Shown one piece after another: positions 30,063 through 39,627 of a stretch of DNA of 64,000 nucleotides. Under the pieces are notes generated by a model, which was given only the letters and a program-made list of their open reading frames with translations, was not told the origin of the DNA and made no database searches. Every line of letters begins with the position of its first letter. Position 1 is the stretch's first letter. The stretch is from an uncultured Caulobacterales bacterium. GTDB lineage: Bacteria; Pseudomonadota; Alphaproteobacteria; Caulobacterales; Maricaulaceae. Where the stretch lies: NCBI GenBank assembly GCA_938001915.1, contig CALLBD010000003.1, positions 40,969 through 104,968 on the forward strand. The letters run 5' to 3'. Position numbers and translations under genes: made by a program.

Positions 30063-30341
30063 ATGCCGGATAAAAACGAAACAGGACCGAGCGTGGCCAA
30101 TCAGGCGGCCTATTGGAAATCCACCTTACGCTTGACGCTCGGCCTTTTGTCGATTTGGTTTCTCGCCTCATTTGGCGCAGGTATATTGTTTCGTGAAGCG
30201 CTTGATAATTTCAGCATTGGCGGCGCGCCGCTTGGGTTTTGGATGGCGCAAAATGGCGCGATTTATATCTTCCTCATTCTCATTGTCATCTATTGTATTC
30301 GCATGACGCAGCTTGAGAAAAAATACGGAATTAAGGGTTAG
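30063..30341 (+). CDS. DUF4212 membrane protein (small symporter partner)
   Basis: The 92-residue protein has a polar N-terminus with AYWKSTLRLTL, then two membrane spans (about 25-45 and 58-78) and a charged end, RMTQLEKKYGI. This matches the DUF4212 family, encoded almost always next to a sodium:solute symporter of the VC_2705 subfamily. That is the next gene here, starting 3 bp later, so the two are one operon. A GGGGAAA ribosome site precedes the ATG. The protein is probably a small subunit of the symporter. Confidence 0.9.
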   Translation: MPDKNETGPSVANQAAYWKSTLRLTLGLLSIWFLASFGAGILFREALDNFSIGGAPLGFWMAQNGAIYIFLILIVIYCIRMTQLEKKYGIKG

Positions 30342-30344
30342 CCC

Positions 30345-32090
30345 GTGGTCGATCCTTGGACAATATTCTGGGTTGTTACGACTTTTGGCCTTTATATATT
30401 TATCGCCATTCGCGCCCGTGCGGGTTCGACAGAAGATTTTTACGTTGCGGGACATGATGTCCACCCCGTCATAAATGGCATGGCAACGGGCGCAGATTGG
30501 ATGAGCGCCGCAAGCTTCCTGTCTATGGCCGGACTGATTGCCTTTTTGGGATATGGCGGGTCGGTCTATCTCATGGGCTGGACGGGCGGCTATGTTTTAC
30601 TCGCGCTCCTGCTCGCCCCTTATTTACGCGAATTCGGAAAATTCACCGTGCCGGATTTCGTTGGCGATCGTTATTATTCGAAACTCGCGCGCGTCATCGC
30701 GGTTGTCTGCGCGCTCTTTGTGAGCTTCACCTATATTGCAGGACAGATGAAAGGCGTCGGCGTGGCCTTTTCAGGCTTCCTCGGCGTATCGTTTAATACA
30801 GGCATTTTAATCGGCATGGCGATTGTCTTTTTCTATGCGGTCTTAGGCGGCATGAAAGGCATCACCTATACGCAAGTCGCGCAATATGTCGTGCTGATTT
30901 TCGCTTATACGGTCCCCGCGATATTTATCAGTCTCACCATTACGGGCAATCCAATCCCGCAGCTCGGCTTTATCGGTAATGCGGCGGGCACCGATGTCGG
31001 CATGCTGGAAAAGCTCAATAAGGTTGTCACAGATTTAGGATTTTTAGAATATACCTCAACGGATAAATCTAAATTAGACGTGCTATGTATTACCGCGGCG
31101 CTTATGTTTGGCACGGCAGGCCTGCCCCATGTCATCATCCGGTTTTTCACCGTAGGTAGCGCGCGCGCGGCGCGGAAATCTGCGGGATGGGCGCTCCTCT
31201 TTATCGCCTTGCTTTACACGGTTGCGCCTGCCGTAGGCGCCTTTGCGCGGATGAATTTCGTCGATACCGTCAATGAGGCCACGTATATTGCGGATGCTGA
31301 AAATTACGAGGAACGCGCCGCAGAAATCCTGTTGGACGGCGGCAAGCCCGTGCCCGAATGGTATAAGTCTTGGGAGAAAACGGGCCTACTAGCCTATGAG
31401 GATTTGAATGGTGATGGCATCATGCAATATCGCGGACCCAATGCGCCCGATGGGCTTGCCAATGAAGTTACGCCAAGCCGCGATATTTTCGTGCTGGCCA
31501 ATCCGCAAATTGCGAACTTGCCCAATTGGGTCATTGGTCTGGTGGTCGCGGGCGGGCTCGCGGCCGCGCTCTCGACAGCGGCGGGGCTTTTAATGGTTAT
31601 TAGCTCGGCCGTGTCTCATGATTTACTTAAACGCACCTTCAGGCCAGATATGAGCGAGAAATCAGAAATGCTCGCCGCGCGCATTGCGGCCGCCTTTGCT
31701 GTATTCCTCGCGGGATTGCTTGGGATATTCGCCACCCAATTGCCTTTCGTAGCGCAGGTGGTCGCCTTTGCCTTTGGCCTCGCGGCGGCCTCGCTTTTCC
31801 CCATCATATTCCTTGGTATTTTCTGGAAACGTATGAACAAAGAAGGCGCAATCGCGGCCATGCTGACGGGATTGATTACGACCTTTAGCTATATTTATTA
31901 TTTCAAATTTGGCGGCGGCGCTGCAGATAGCTGGCTTTTCGGCGTCTCCCCCGAAGGCATAGGTTTTGTGTTTATGTGGCTCGCCATCGGGGTCGGTATC
32001 GCCGTGTCTCTGGTCACGCCGCCGCCGCCAAAAGCCATTCAAGATTTGGTGCAGGATATCCGCATCCCAGGAAATCGGGGGGCACTATGA
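30345..32090 (+). CDS. Sodium:solute symporter (SSS family, VC_2705/ActP-like)
   Basis: A 581-residue polytopic protein with about 13 membrane spans. It starts at GTG and contains YVAGHDVHPVINGMATGADWMSAASF, here read as two adjoining short motifs, typical of the acetate/cation symporter branch. Further conserved parts are GYVLLALLLAPYLREFGKFTVPDF and GTAGLPHVIIRFFTV. An insertion of about 100 mainly polar residues (about 305-375), including DLNGDGIMQ, lies between transmembrane helices; the VC_2705 group carries such a domain. It likely imports a small carboxylate with Na+. The paired DUF4212 gene supports this family. Confidence 0.9.
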   Translation: MVDPWTIFWVVTTFGLYIFIAIRARAGSTEDFYVAGHDVHPVINGMATGADWMSAASFLSMAGLIAFLGYGGSVYLMGWTGGYVLLALLLAPYLREFGKFTVPDFVGDRYYSKLARVIAVVCALFVSFTYIAGQMKGVGVAFSGFLGVSFNTGILIGMAIVFFYAVLGGMKGITYTQVAQYVVLIFAYTVPAIFISLTITGNPIPQLGFIGNAAGTDVGMLEKLNKVVTDLGFLEYTSTDKSKLDVLCITAALMFGTAGLPHVIIRFFTVGSARAARKSAGWALLFIALLYTVAPAVGAFARMNFVDTVNEATYIADAENYEERAAEILLDGGKPVPEWYKSWEKTGLLAYEDLNGDGIMQYRGPNAPDGLANEVTPSRDIFVLANPQIANLPNWVIGLVVAGGLAAALSTAAGLLMVISSAVSHDLLKRTFRPDMSEKSEMLAARIAAAFAVFLAGLLGIFATQLPFVAQVVAFAFGLAAASLFPIIFLGIFWKRMNKEGAIAAMLTGLITTFSYIYYFKFGGGAADSWLFGVSPEGIGFVFMWLAIGVGIAVSLVTPPPPKAIQDLVQDIRIPGNRGAL

Positions 32091-32171
32091 CATCGCTCGG
32101 GTTACTACGGGAGGTCTTCATTGAACGCTTGACGCGGACGGCCGAACGGGCAAACACGGCGAGTGCCGAAG

Positions 32172-33059
32172 ATGTCTAAGAGGACAGCAGGAATGCAAAA
32201 GCTTTCACTTCACAACACGCGCTGGTCTATCGGGGGCAAAGCGCCCTTAGCCGTTATTGCGGGCTTAAATGTGCTCGAAGATATCGGTCTCGCGCTCGAA
32301 ATCGGGACCGAGTTAAAACGCATATGCAAAGACCTTGGCCTGCCTTACGCCTTTAAGGCCAGCTTTGACAAAGCCAATCGCTCCTCCATAAAATCCTATC
32401 GCGGTCCTGGAATGGCGGCAGGGCTTGAGATGTTGGCGCGGGTAAAGTCGGAACTCAACGTGCCCATTTGCACAGATGTTCACACGCCCGAACAATCCGA
32501 GCCCGTCGCAGAAATTGCAGAGCTGGTGCAGCTTCCCGCCTTCCTCTGTCGGCAAACGGATTTGGTTGTGGCTATGGCTGAAGCCACGCAAGCGGCGGGC
32601 GGTATTTTACACGTCAAAAAGGCGCAATTCCTTGCACCGTGGGATGTGAAAAATATTGTCTCAAAAATCGGCGAAGTCGCGCCAGATTTAGGGGTCATCC
32701 TCTGTGAGCGCGGCACGAGTTTCGGCTATAATAATCTTGTCGTCGATATGCTCGGCGTTCAGGCCATGCAGGCTTTGGGCGTACCCGTCACCATTGACGC
32801 CACCCATGCCGCACAGCTCCCCGGCGCGGACCCGCGCACCTCAGGCGCGTCGACGGGGGGGCGCAGAGAGGGCGTGCCAATTATTGCGAAATCTGCCGTT
32901 GCTGCGGGCGCAAATGGTGTCTTTCTTGAGTTTCATACGGACCCGGATGCCGCGCTGTGCGACGCGCCAAGCTGTCTGCCGATTGACGGGGCCGCGGCAT
33001 TAATGAAAACGCTGAAACAGATTCACGAAACGGTCACGGCGGAAGGAGAATATTTATAG
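32172..33059 (+). CDS. kdsA: 3-deoxy-8-phosphooctulonate synthase (KDO-8-phosphate synthase)
   Basis: KdsA condenses phosphoenolpyruvate with arabinose 5-phosphate for the lipopolysaccharide inner core. Characteristic motifs are AGLNVLED, FKASFDKANRSS, SYRGPG, TDVHTPEQ, LPAFLCRQTDL, VKKAQFLAPWD, ERGTSFGYNNLVVDM and DATHA. Length (295 residues from this ATG) agrees with the family's roughly 285. An in-frame GTG at 32163 and a later ATG at 32193 are alternative starts. The last bases overlap the end of the convergent aminotransferase gene by 6 bp. Confidence 0.95.
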   Translation: MSKRTAGMQKLSLHNTRWSIGGKAPLAVIAGLNVLEDIGLALEIGTELKRICKDLGLPYAFKASFDKANRSSIKSYRGPGMAAGLEMLARVKSELNVPICTDVHTPEQSEPVAEIAELVQLPAFLCRQTDLVVAMAEATQAAGGILHVKKAQFLAPWDVKNIVSKIGEVAPDLGVILCERGTSFGYNNLVVDMLGVQAMQALGVPVTIDATHAAQLPGADPRTSGASTGGRREGVPIIAKSAVAAGANGVFLEFHTDPDAALCDAPSCLPIDGAAALMKTLKQIHETVTAEGEYL

Positions 33060-34169
33060 GGTGTCGAGAGCGGCTTGAATGATCTTATCTTGGTCAGATT
33101 CTGGCAGATAGGGATGCATCGGCAGGCTAACAACGTGATTACGGCAGGCCAGCGTATTGGGCAGACCCTGACCCGATATCGGAAAATCCTGATAGGCGGC
33201 GTGCAAATGAATAGGGAGCGGATAATAGCGCGCTGTTGGAATATCCCGCGCTTTCATCTCCGCTGAAAATGCCTCAGCATTGGGCACTTCGATTGTATAT
33301 TGCGCCCAGGTTGAAATCACATCAGCATCAATTTTTGGAACGCGCATTACAAAAGGCTTCAAACCCTCAGAATAGCGCGCCGCGATGATATTTCGCCGGG
33401 CTATTTCATCCTCAAACACGGCCAATTTCGGGAGTAAGATAGCGGCTTGCAGCGTATCAAGCCGCGAATTTATACCAATATAATCGCTATCAAAGGGCGT
33501 CTCACTCCGCCCATGAAATCGGAGCGAGCGTAGGATCTCATTTAACGCGTCATCATTCGTCAGCACCGCGCCGCCATCCCCGTAACAGCCCAAAGGTTTA
33601 GCGGGGAAAAAGCTCGTGGTTTGCACGTCCGCCCATGCCAAAGGATGCAAGCCCCCCCGCGCGGAACCAAAGCCTTGCGCGCTATCAGAAATGACTTTCA
33701 AACCCGCGGCGCGGGCTATCGGTGCTAAAGCTGGGTAATCTGCACATTGGCCAAAAAGATCGACTATAATTACAGCGCGCGGCGTCAGCTGAGTTTGTTT
33801 CTGCACTTGCGAAATAGCCCTCCGCAAGCTCTCCGCATCCATATTATATGTCTCGCGATCTATATCGACAAAGACAGGCGTGGCGCCGCGCAATGCAATG
33901 ACTTCCGCCGTGGCACAATATGAAAAGGACGGGCAAAACACCGCGTCGCCCGGGCCGATGTCCCACGCCATCAAAGGCAAGCTAATTGCATCAGTACCAT
34001 TCGCGCAGCTGATGGCATGTTTGGCCGTCACAAATGCCGCTAGCTTGTCTTCAAACTCAGCGACCTGCGGGCCAAGAATATAGCGGCCATGGCGGAGCAC
34101 ATCCGCGATGCCAGCGTCAATCTCAGCTTTGAGGCGCCGTTGTTGGGCATGGAGGTCGATAAATTGCAT
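33054..34169 (-). CDS. DegT/DnrJ/EryC1/StrS-family PLP aminotransferase
   Basis: The 371-residue sequence has the family pattern: FIDLHAQQRRLKAEID, GRYILGPQVAEFE, CANGTDAI, SYCATAEVIALRGATPVFVDI, the PLP-binding DSAQGFGS region and the Schiff-base lysine in SFFPAKPLGCYGDGGA. Enzymes of this type transfer an amino group to a keto-sugar nucleotide for surface polysaccharide. With kdsA and the epimerase it fits envelope glycan synthesis, though they are not one operon. Exact sugar substrate cannot be told from sequence alone. Confidence 0.92.
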   Translation of the reverse strand: MQFIDLHAQQRRLKAEIDAGIADVLRHGRYILGPQVAEFEDKLAAFVTAKHAISCANGTDAISLPLMAWDIGPGDAVFCPSFSYCATAEVIALRGATPVFVDIDRETYNMDAESLRRAISQVQKQTQLTPRAVIIVDLFGQCADYPALAPIARAAGLKVISDSAQGFGSARGGLHPLAWADVQTTSFFPAKPLGCYGDGGAVLTNDDALNEILRSLRFHGRSETPFDSDYIGINSRLDTLQAAILLPKLAVFEDEIARRNIIAARYSEGLKPFVMRVPKIDADVISTWAQYTIEVPNAEAFSAEMKARDIPTARYYPLPIHLHAAYQDFPISGQGLPNTLACRNHVVSLPMHPYLPESDQDKIIQAALDTL

Positions 34170-34286
34170 GAACTCGAATCTCTAAATTATCTTACCTTGA
34201 TATAGGCCGCACACGACAAAGATCACCAACACTTATGATTTCATTATTAAACATCTAAGGGACCCAATCTCGGAAATGAAATTCTA

Positions 34287-35582
34287 TCAGCGCGTATCAT
34301 TTCGGGTTTGCGCCAAGACTAAGGCGCGGAAATCATCGTGAATTTGCGGGTCAGCGGCACTGAAAAATTGCAACATGATTATGCCAATCGCCTTATTTTT
34401 AGGGTCCACCCAAAAATTTGTTCGCGCCGCTCCACCCCATCCAAATTGCCCTGGATATCGTCCCTGCGCAGCCTCCAATTCTGGCGTCGTTGTAATTTGG
34501 ACCGAGCCGCCATACCCAAAACCCGTGCCTGTATCGCCCCCAATCCAAGGCAAAAGAGCAGGTACATCCCCGAGATGATCCGTCATCATCAATCTTACCG
34601 TTTCGGCCTTCAAAATACGCCCCCCCTCGTAGGTTCCCTCATTGAGCAACATGCGTGCAAATTTCAGCCAATCATCGGTGGTAGATACTAATCCGCCGCC
34701 GCCTGATTCAAATTTCCCAGGCTCGGTGAAGGGCGAAATCTGACCATCTTCCGCGAGGGTAAAGCTTCCATCAGCTCGCAAGAGGTAATTTGAGGCAAAG
34801 CGCGGTTTAAGTTCTGCGGAAACTTGGAAGCTTGTCTCTGTCATCCCCAAGGGGCCAAAAAAACGCGCTTGCATTGCCTCGCCCAAAGTTTGGCCGGTGA
34901 CCACTTCGGCAATACGGCCTAAAATATCGATGGAATAGGAATAAAACCACTGCTCCCCCGGCTGACCCAGTAGCGGCAAAGCTGGCATTTTTTCCATATT
35001 ATCGGCCATGCCCGTTTGCGGGTTAAAGAGATCCGCTTGCGCCCAAGCGTCTTCAATCGGATTGCCACCGAAAATCCCATAGGCCATTCCAGCGCGGTGA
35101 AGCAGGAGGTCTTCTATCGTCATGGGGCGAGTTTGATCTTCAAATATGGATTGGCCGTCAGGTCCGCGGCTCACAACTTTCATCGCGGCCAGCTGCGGGA
35201 TATATTTTGCCGCGGGGTCAGTGAGGGCGAGTTTGCCTTCCTCCATCAAGTCCATAATCAGAGCGGAGGTCACTGGCTTGGTCATAGAATAAACGCGGTA
35301 GAGCGTATCGGATGTCACGGGCGTCTCTCGTTCACGGTCAGCGAGGCCAAAACTATTGCGGTAGACCGTTTGCCCTTCATCGAACACTAAGGCTTGAACG
35401 CCAATAACGTCGCCGCGCGCAACTGCGCTAGAGAGCAAATCATCCATAGCGGCTACATCGAACCTAACCGAAGCAGCGGTGCTAGACGGCGCGATAAGTT
35501 TTGACGAAGCGTCTATGTCTGGCGTGCAGGCTGCGCCTGTCAGAATGAACAGCGGGAGACACAAAGGTTTGAAATTTATCAT
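34287..35582 (-). CDS. Serine hydrolase of the beta-lactamase/class C penicillin-binding family, probable lipoprotein
   Basis: The 431-residue protein begins with a signal sequence ending in LTGAAC, a lipobox-like site with Cys19. The catalytic SxxK is SMTK (99-102) inside YRVYSMTKPVTSA. A YSYS stretch is at the position of the class C YxN motif, and GYGG near the C-terminus may replace the KTG triad. This fits the esterase/DD-peptidase EstB-type group rather than a true beta-lactamase. It would act at the periplasmic face of a membrane. Substrate unknown. Confidence 0.85.
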   Translation of the reverse strand: MINFKPLCLPLFILTGAACTPDIDASSKLIAPSSTAASVRFDVAAMDDLLSSAVARGDVIGVQALVFDEGQTVYRNSFGLADRERETPVTSDTLYRVYSMTKPVTSALIMDLMEEGKLALTDPAAKYIPQLAAMKVVSRGPDGQSIFEDQTRPMTIEDLLLHRAGMAYGIFGGNPIEDAWAQADLFNPQTGMADNMEKMPALPLLGQPGEQWFYSYSIDILGRIAEVVTGQTLGEAMQARFFGPLGMTETSFQVSAELKPRFASNYLLRADGSFTLAEDGQISPFTEPGKFESGGGGLVSTTDDWLKFARMLLNEGTYEGGRILKAETVRLMMTDHLGDVPALLPWIGGDTGTGFGYGGSVQITTTPELEAAQGRYPGQFGWGGAARTNFWVDPKNKAIGIIMLQFFSAADPQIHDDFRALVLAQTRNDTR

Positions 35583-35646
35583 ATGCTGACTGTGCGGCTT
35601 TTCACGCTCTGGTCAAGTCTAGCGAACTCATGCAAACACGCAGACT

Positions 35647-36417
35647 ATGAAATGGGTCCACCGCATAATTTTTCTCGGCATCACGCTTTATTCTATGTTG
35701 GCCGCAACCGCTTACGGCGTACAACGCAAGCTGCTCTATCTTCCGCCCAATATCATATATTCCGCGCCGACAGATATGATGGAGGTGAAAACAAAGGACA
35801 ATCATTTGGGATGGTATAGTCCCGCCCAAAATGACCTTCCCACTGTCATGGTTTTTCATGGAAATGCCTCTGCTATTGACAGCAATCTCCATATTTTTCG
35901 CGATTTACGGAGCGCGGGTTATGGGGTCTGGTCGGTTGGATACCCCGGATATCCTGGTATAGAAGGAACGCCTAGTCAGAGACATATCGTTGCTGCAGCC
36001 ATAGACCAATACAAGCATTTAACCCGCTTAGGCGTGAAGCGCATCGTATTTTATGGCACATCTTTAGGCAGCGGCGCGGCGGCGCAACTCGCGGCGCATC
36101 ATCCGCCGGACCTCTTAATTTTGGATGCGCCGTTCAATTCAATCTCAGACATGGCACGGAAAAATATAGGAATATTGCCGGTAGATATTTTACTGAAAGA
36201 TCAGTGGCGGTCGGACAAAGCCCTGAGCGGTTTAACAGTTCCGCTCATATGGATTCATGGTACGGAGGACAAAGTCGTGCCCCTTACGCAAGGCCAAAAA
36301 CTTTATGACGGATATAGAGGTCCAAAATCGGCCCATATTATTCCTGGGGCAAACCATATTAATACCTGGCTAAAGGGCGGGCGGGAAACCGTCTTGGACG
36401 CCTTAGAAAGCCGCTAA
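35647..36417 (+). CDS. Alpha/beta hydrolase (Bem46/ABHD13-like), membrane anchored
   Basis: A 256-residue protein with one N-terminal hydrophobic segment (residues 7-22) serving as signal anchor. It has oxyanion strand VMVFHGNAS, nucleophile elbow YGTSLGSGAAA, an acid residue in HGTEDKVVP and catalytic His in GANHIN, the complete triad of the Bem46 group. Likely a lipase or esterase facing the periplasm. It is divergent from the serine hydrolase gene and precedes the ABC transporter pair. Confidence 0.87.
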   Translation: MKWVHRIIFLGITLYSMLAATAYGVQRKLLYLPPNIIYSAPTDMMEVKTKDNHLGWYSPAQNDLPTVMVFHGNASAIDSNLHIFRDLRSAGYGVWSVGYPGYPGIEGTPSQRHIVAAAIDQYKHLTRLGVKRIVFYGTSLGSGAAAQLAAHHPPDLLILDAPFNSISDMARKNIGILPVDILLKDQWRSDKALSGLTVPLIWIHGTEDKVVPLTQGQKLYDGYRGPKSAHIIPGANHINTWLKGGRETVLDALESR

Positions 36418-36458
36418 AATCTTGGCCGCATTAACCTATTGGTTTTACTCTCTGTGCC

Positions 36459-37415
36459 ATGTATTTTTTCAACATGACCCCACCTCTCGCGCTCGACTCA
36501 ATTTCTAAATCCTTTGGCGGTAAGGCGGCGGTGCAAGACGTCTCTTTCACGGTTGAGCCTGGGCAAATTGTCGGGTTTCTAGGACCGAATGGAGCAGGAA
36601 AAACCACAACACTCCGCATGGCACTTGGGCTTATCAAACCTGACACCGGATCTGTTAAACTTTTTGGCGAAACACCTGGAGAAAATGCCTTTGGACGGGT
36701 GGGTTTTCTCCCCGAAGAACGCGGTCTATATAAAAAACAAACCGCGCGTGAGGCGATTGCCCATATGGCGCGCCTAAATGGGATAAAAAAGAGAGCCGCC
36801 GTTACGCTCGCGGATGAGCTTTTAGATCGCTACGGCCTCGGCGAGGCGAAACGTAAGAAGAATAAAGATATGTCCAAAGGGATGGCGCAGAAAGTCCAGC
36901 TCTTGGCCGCCATTGCTCATGACCCCGAATTTCATATTCTTGACGAGCCTTTTTCAGGGCTCGATCCCGTCAATCAACAGGTCTTAGAAGATATGGTCAG
37001 AGAAATTGCGCGGCGTGATCGCACCATAATTTTTTCAACCCATGTCATGGAACATGCGGAGCGGCTCTGTGACCGCATTATCCTGATGGCGTCTGGGCGT
37101 AAAGTTTTTGACGGCACGACCAAAGAGGTCTTAGCCCATGCCCCAAGACGCGTAAATTTAGCATCCGATATGGCGGGATTAAAAGACCTTGTTGAACCTT
37201 TTGCGAGCACCGTAGATGAGCACGAAGATGGGTCCTTATCCTTGATATTAAAACCAACTGCTCAGGCACATGATATTTTGGAACGGTCCGTCGCCCAAGG
37301 TCTGCCCCTTACCCAATATGAACCGATCCGTCCCACGCTACACGAAGCTTTTGTCACCTTGGTTGGCGAGGACGTTCGGCAAGATATGGATATCACTGAG
37401 GGGGCCACAACATGA
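36459..37415 (+). CDS. ABC transporter ATP-binding protein (NatA-like)
   Basis: The 318-residue protein contains Walker A GPNGAGKTTT, a Q-loop, an ABC signature MSKGMAQKVQLL, Walker B FHILDEPFSGLDP and the switch His in STHVMEHAE. The C-terminal extension of about 90 residues after the nucleotide-binding domain is as in NatA/DrrA-type export ATPases. It overlaps the permease gene by four bases (ATGA), so both form one exporter. The start may be ATG 36459 or ATG 36474; neither has a strong ribosome site. Confidence 0.92.
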   Translation: MYFFNMTPPLALDSISKSFGGKAAVQDVSFTVEPGQIVGFLGPNGAGKTTTLRMALGLIKPDTGSVKLFGETPGENAFGRVGFLPEERGLYKKQTAREAIAHMARLNGIKKRAAVTLADELLDRYGLGEAKRKKNKDMSKGMAQKVQLLAAIAHDPEFHILDEPFSGLDPVNQQVLEDMVREIARRDRTIIFSTHVMEHAERLCDRIILMASGRKVFDGTTKEVLAHAPRRVNLASDMAGLKDLVEPFASTVDEHEDGSLSLILKPTAQAHDILERSVAQGLPLTQYEPIRPTLHEAFVTLVGEDVRQDMDITEGATT

Positions 37416-38893
37416 GTTTCTTGCCTCGCATTAGCCTTCGCCGCACCTTCCTCATCGCGCGGCGAGATTATCTGGGATATGTCAAGACATGGGGCTTTTG
37501 GCTGTCTTTCCTCTTGCCCTTTATTTTTGGAGGATTTGCCTTCATCGCGGCGACCTCTGATATTGATTTGACGCCCACGCAATATGTGACCGTCATTGAT
37601 GAAACGGGGCTCCATGCCGAGCGCTTTTATGACCTCTATGATGAAGAGCTAGAAGAACAGGCACAGGCCGCTTTATCAACCAAAGCGTTCTTCATCCAGG
37701 ACAAAAACAAACGCCAGACATTTCAACGTATTTTGCGCGCCGATGGCACGAAAGCGGCGCAAAACTATATTTCCGAAAACATCCCGGGAGTCTCAACCAA
37801 GTATGAGGAACCCGTCCCAGCTTTTAAGTTCACGGACCCGCCCGCCGATAATTTGAAGGATTTACTCCCCTATCTCCGCGGTGAGATACAAATGACGATA
37901 GATGACAAACCAGCTAACTTAGGCGGGCTAATTATTTTCAAATCTAGCGACAATCCTAGTGAGCCAGACACGCAATATTGGTCGACAAATGTGAATAAGT
38001 TGGACGCGCCAAATCTAACAAATCGATATCTACGCCGTCTCGCCAGAACGAATTACCTCGAGCCAAAAGGACTAAGCGTTAAGGAGATCGATCGTAGGAT
38101 TGCCCTAGCGGCAGAAACCTCGACATTTAACCCTGTGAAAACTGAAGCGGCAGACCAAGGCGTCAACAAAAGCGACACCGTGCCGTTTTTGGTTGCTACG
38201 GTACTGGCTTTTATGTTGTGGCTTACGGTCTTCTCAGGCGCCTATATGTTATTGACCTCTATGCTAGAAGAGAAGCTCAATAAACTCTTGGAGATGATGC
38301 TCGCGACAACACGGTTTTCAGAGATAATTTTGGGGAAATTAGTGGGCGTGGCTGCCCTCACGCTATCGATGATGGCGCCTTATATTGTGCTGGGGATTGG
38401 CGGCGTACTGGGCTATGTATTTTACGGGGCCGACCAAGATGTCGTCAAAGGGCTGATATCTGCGTTTAACGCAAAGATGATAATATTCCTGATTATAAAT
38501 TTGCTTCTCGGTTATATTCTCTATGGCGCATTTTTCATTGCGCTGGGGTCCTTATCCTCCTCAATGCAGGACGCCCAAACATTGACAACGCCGATTTTAT
38601 TTATCCTCATGGCCTGCGTACCTGTTATCTTCTTGGGGATGACGGCCCCCGATAGTCCTCTCCTCAAAATCGCGACTTTCATTCCTTTCTCAGCCCCCTT
38701 CGCAATCATTGTGCGCCTGCCTTCCGACCCGCCGCTTTGGGAGCTTTTACTCTCCACAGGATTTTTGACACTCCTTTGTATCGGCACGATAGCTTTGGCG
38801 GGGCGTATCTTCAGATATGGTGTTTTATCTGGCGCAGGCGCAGGTGTTGTCATCGCTTGGTTCAAACGCGTCATATTGCGCCGTAAAGCCTAG
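37412..38893 (+). CDS. ABC-2 type permease (NatB-like)
   Basis: The 493-residue membrane protein has one N-terminal span (about 27-45), a large extracytoplasmic domain (about 50-255), and five or six further spans (about 260-480). Its ARRDYLGYVKTWGFW N-terminus and the segment EEKLNKLLEMMLATTRFSEIILGKL are typical of NatB-type permeases. With the preceding ATPase it would export a small molecule, ion or drug. Substrate unknown. Confidence 0.9.
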   Translation: MSFLPRISLRRTFLIARRDYLGYVKTWGFWLSFLLPFIFGGFAFIAATSDIDLTPTQYVTVIDETGLHAERFYDLYDEELEEQAQAALSTKAFFIQDKNKRQTFQRILRADGTKAAQNYISENIPGVSTKYEEPVPAFKFTDPPADNLKDLLPYLRGEIQMTIDDKPANLGGLIIFKSSDNPSEPDTQYWSTNVNKLDAPNLTNRYLRRLARTNYLEPKGLSVKEIDRRIALAAETSTFNPVKTEAADQGVNKSDTVPFLVATVLAFMLWLTVFSGAYMLLTSMLEEKLNKLLEMMLATTRFSEIILGKLVGVAALTLSMMAPYIVLGIGGVLGYVFYGADQDVVKGLISAFNAKMIIFLIINLLLGYILYGAFFIALGSLSSSMQDAQTLTTPILFILMACVPVIFLGMTAPDSPLLKIATFIPFSAPFAIIVRLPSDPPLWELLLSTGFLTLLCIGTIALAGRIFRYGVLSGAGAGVVIAWFKRVILRRKA

Positions 38894-38928
38894 GTGACTT
38901 TTCCGCTCCGCTTTCCTATGTATGCCGC

Positions 38929-39627
38929 ATGAGCCGACCCGACGAAATCCGAGATGCTATATTAAAAGCCGCATTGAAAATTGCGCCATTCGAAGGCTGG
39001 AGTCATTTAACCCTGAAGCGGGCCGTCCGAGATGCGGGCTTTCCAGAGGGGTCTGAAGAGCTCTATTTTGAAAATGGTTTATCAGATTTACTGAACCATT
39101 GGTCCGACGCTTTAAATGCGCAAGCCGAGCAGGAAATTCAGGCGCTAGACTTAGGGGCATTAAAAATCCGAGACCGGATAACACAAGCGGTGCTTTTGCG
39201 GTTGGAGGCAATTGGACCGCATGAGGAAGCGGCCAGGCGCGCCTCTGCCCGTCTGGTCCTACCCGACCTAGCACCAACGGGCCTAAAGCAAATTTGGAAT
39301 GCGGCAGATATGATCTGGCGCGCGATAGGCGACACATCAACAGATGGGAATTACTATTCGAAACGCACAATTCTTTCTTCTGTAATTTGGTCAACGCTGC
39401 CTATTTGGCTCTCTGATCAATCTGATGATAAATCCGCGGCCCGCACTTTTCTGGACGCACGGATAGAAAATGTCATGGCGTTTGAAAAGCTAAAATGGCG
39501 CGTGAAAGGCTTCACTAAAGATATGCCTGACCCCGCTGAAATCTTAGGGCAGCTCAGATATGGTGGGTCAGAGATTTTCTCGCGCCGTAGAAAAGGCCGC
39601 GCGCGAAGACGACGTTATTCGCGTTGA
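38929..39627 (+). CDS. COQ9-family ubiquinone biosynthesis protein
   Basis: A 232-residue protein with a TetR-like helical fold. The N-terminus ILKAALKIAPFEGWSHLTLKRAVRDAG and the C-terminal half with YYSKRTILSSVIWST are COQ9 signatures. COQ9 binds lipid and presents ubiquinone intermediates to hydroxylase Coq7. Its presence supports an alphaproteobacterial origin. The 3' end overlaps the convergent apbC gene by 13 bases. Confidence 0.9.
   Translation: MSRPDEIRDAILKAALKIAPFEGWSHLTLKRAVRDAGFPEGSEELYFENGLSDLLNHWSDALNAQAEQEIQALDLGALKIRDRITQAVLLRLEAIGPHEEAARRASARLVLPDLAPTGLKQIWNAADMIWRAIGDTSTDGNYYSKRTILSSVIWSTLPIWLSDQSDDKSAARTFLDARIENVMAFEKLKWRVKGFTKDMPDPAEILGQLRYGGSEIFSRRRKGRARRRRYSR

Noticed and set aside
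32087-32179. 30-codon ORF overlapping the symporter stop and the kdsA start
   Set aside because: It fills the gap between genes and starts with an ATGA overlap, but it has no recognisable features; it is too short to support alone.
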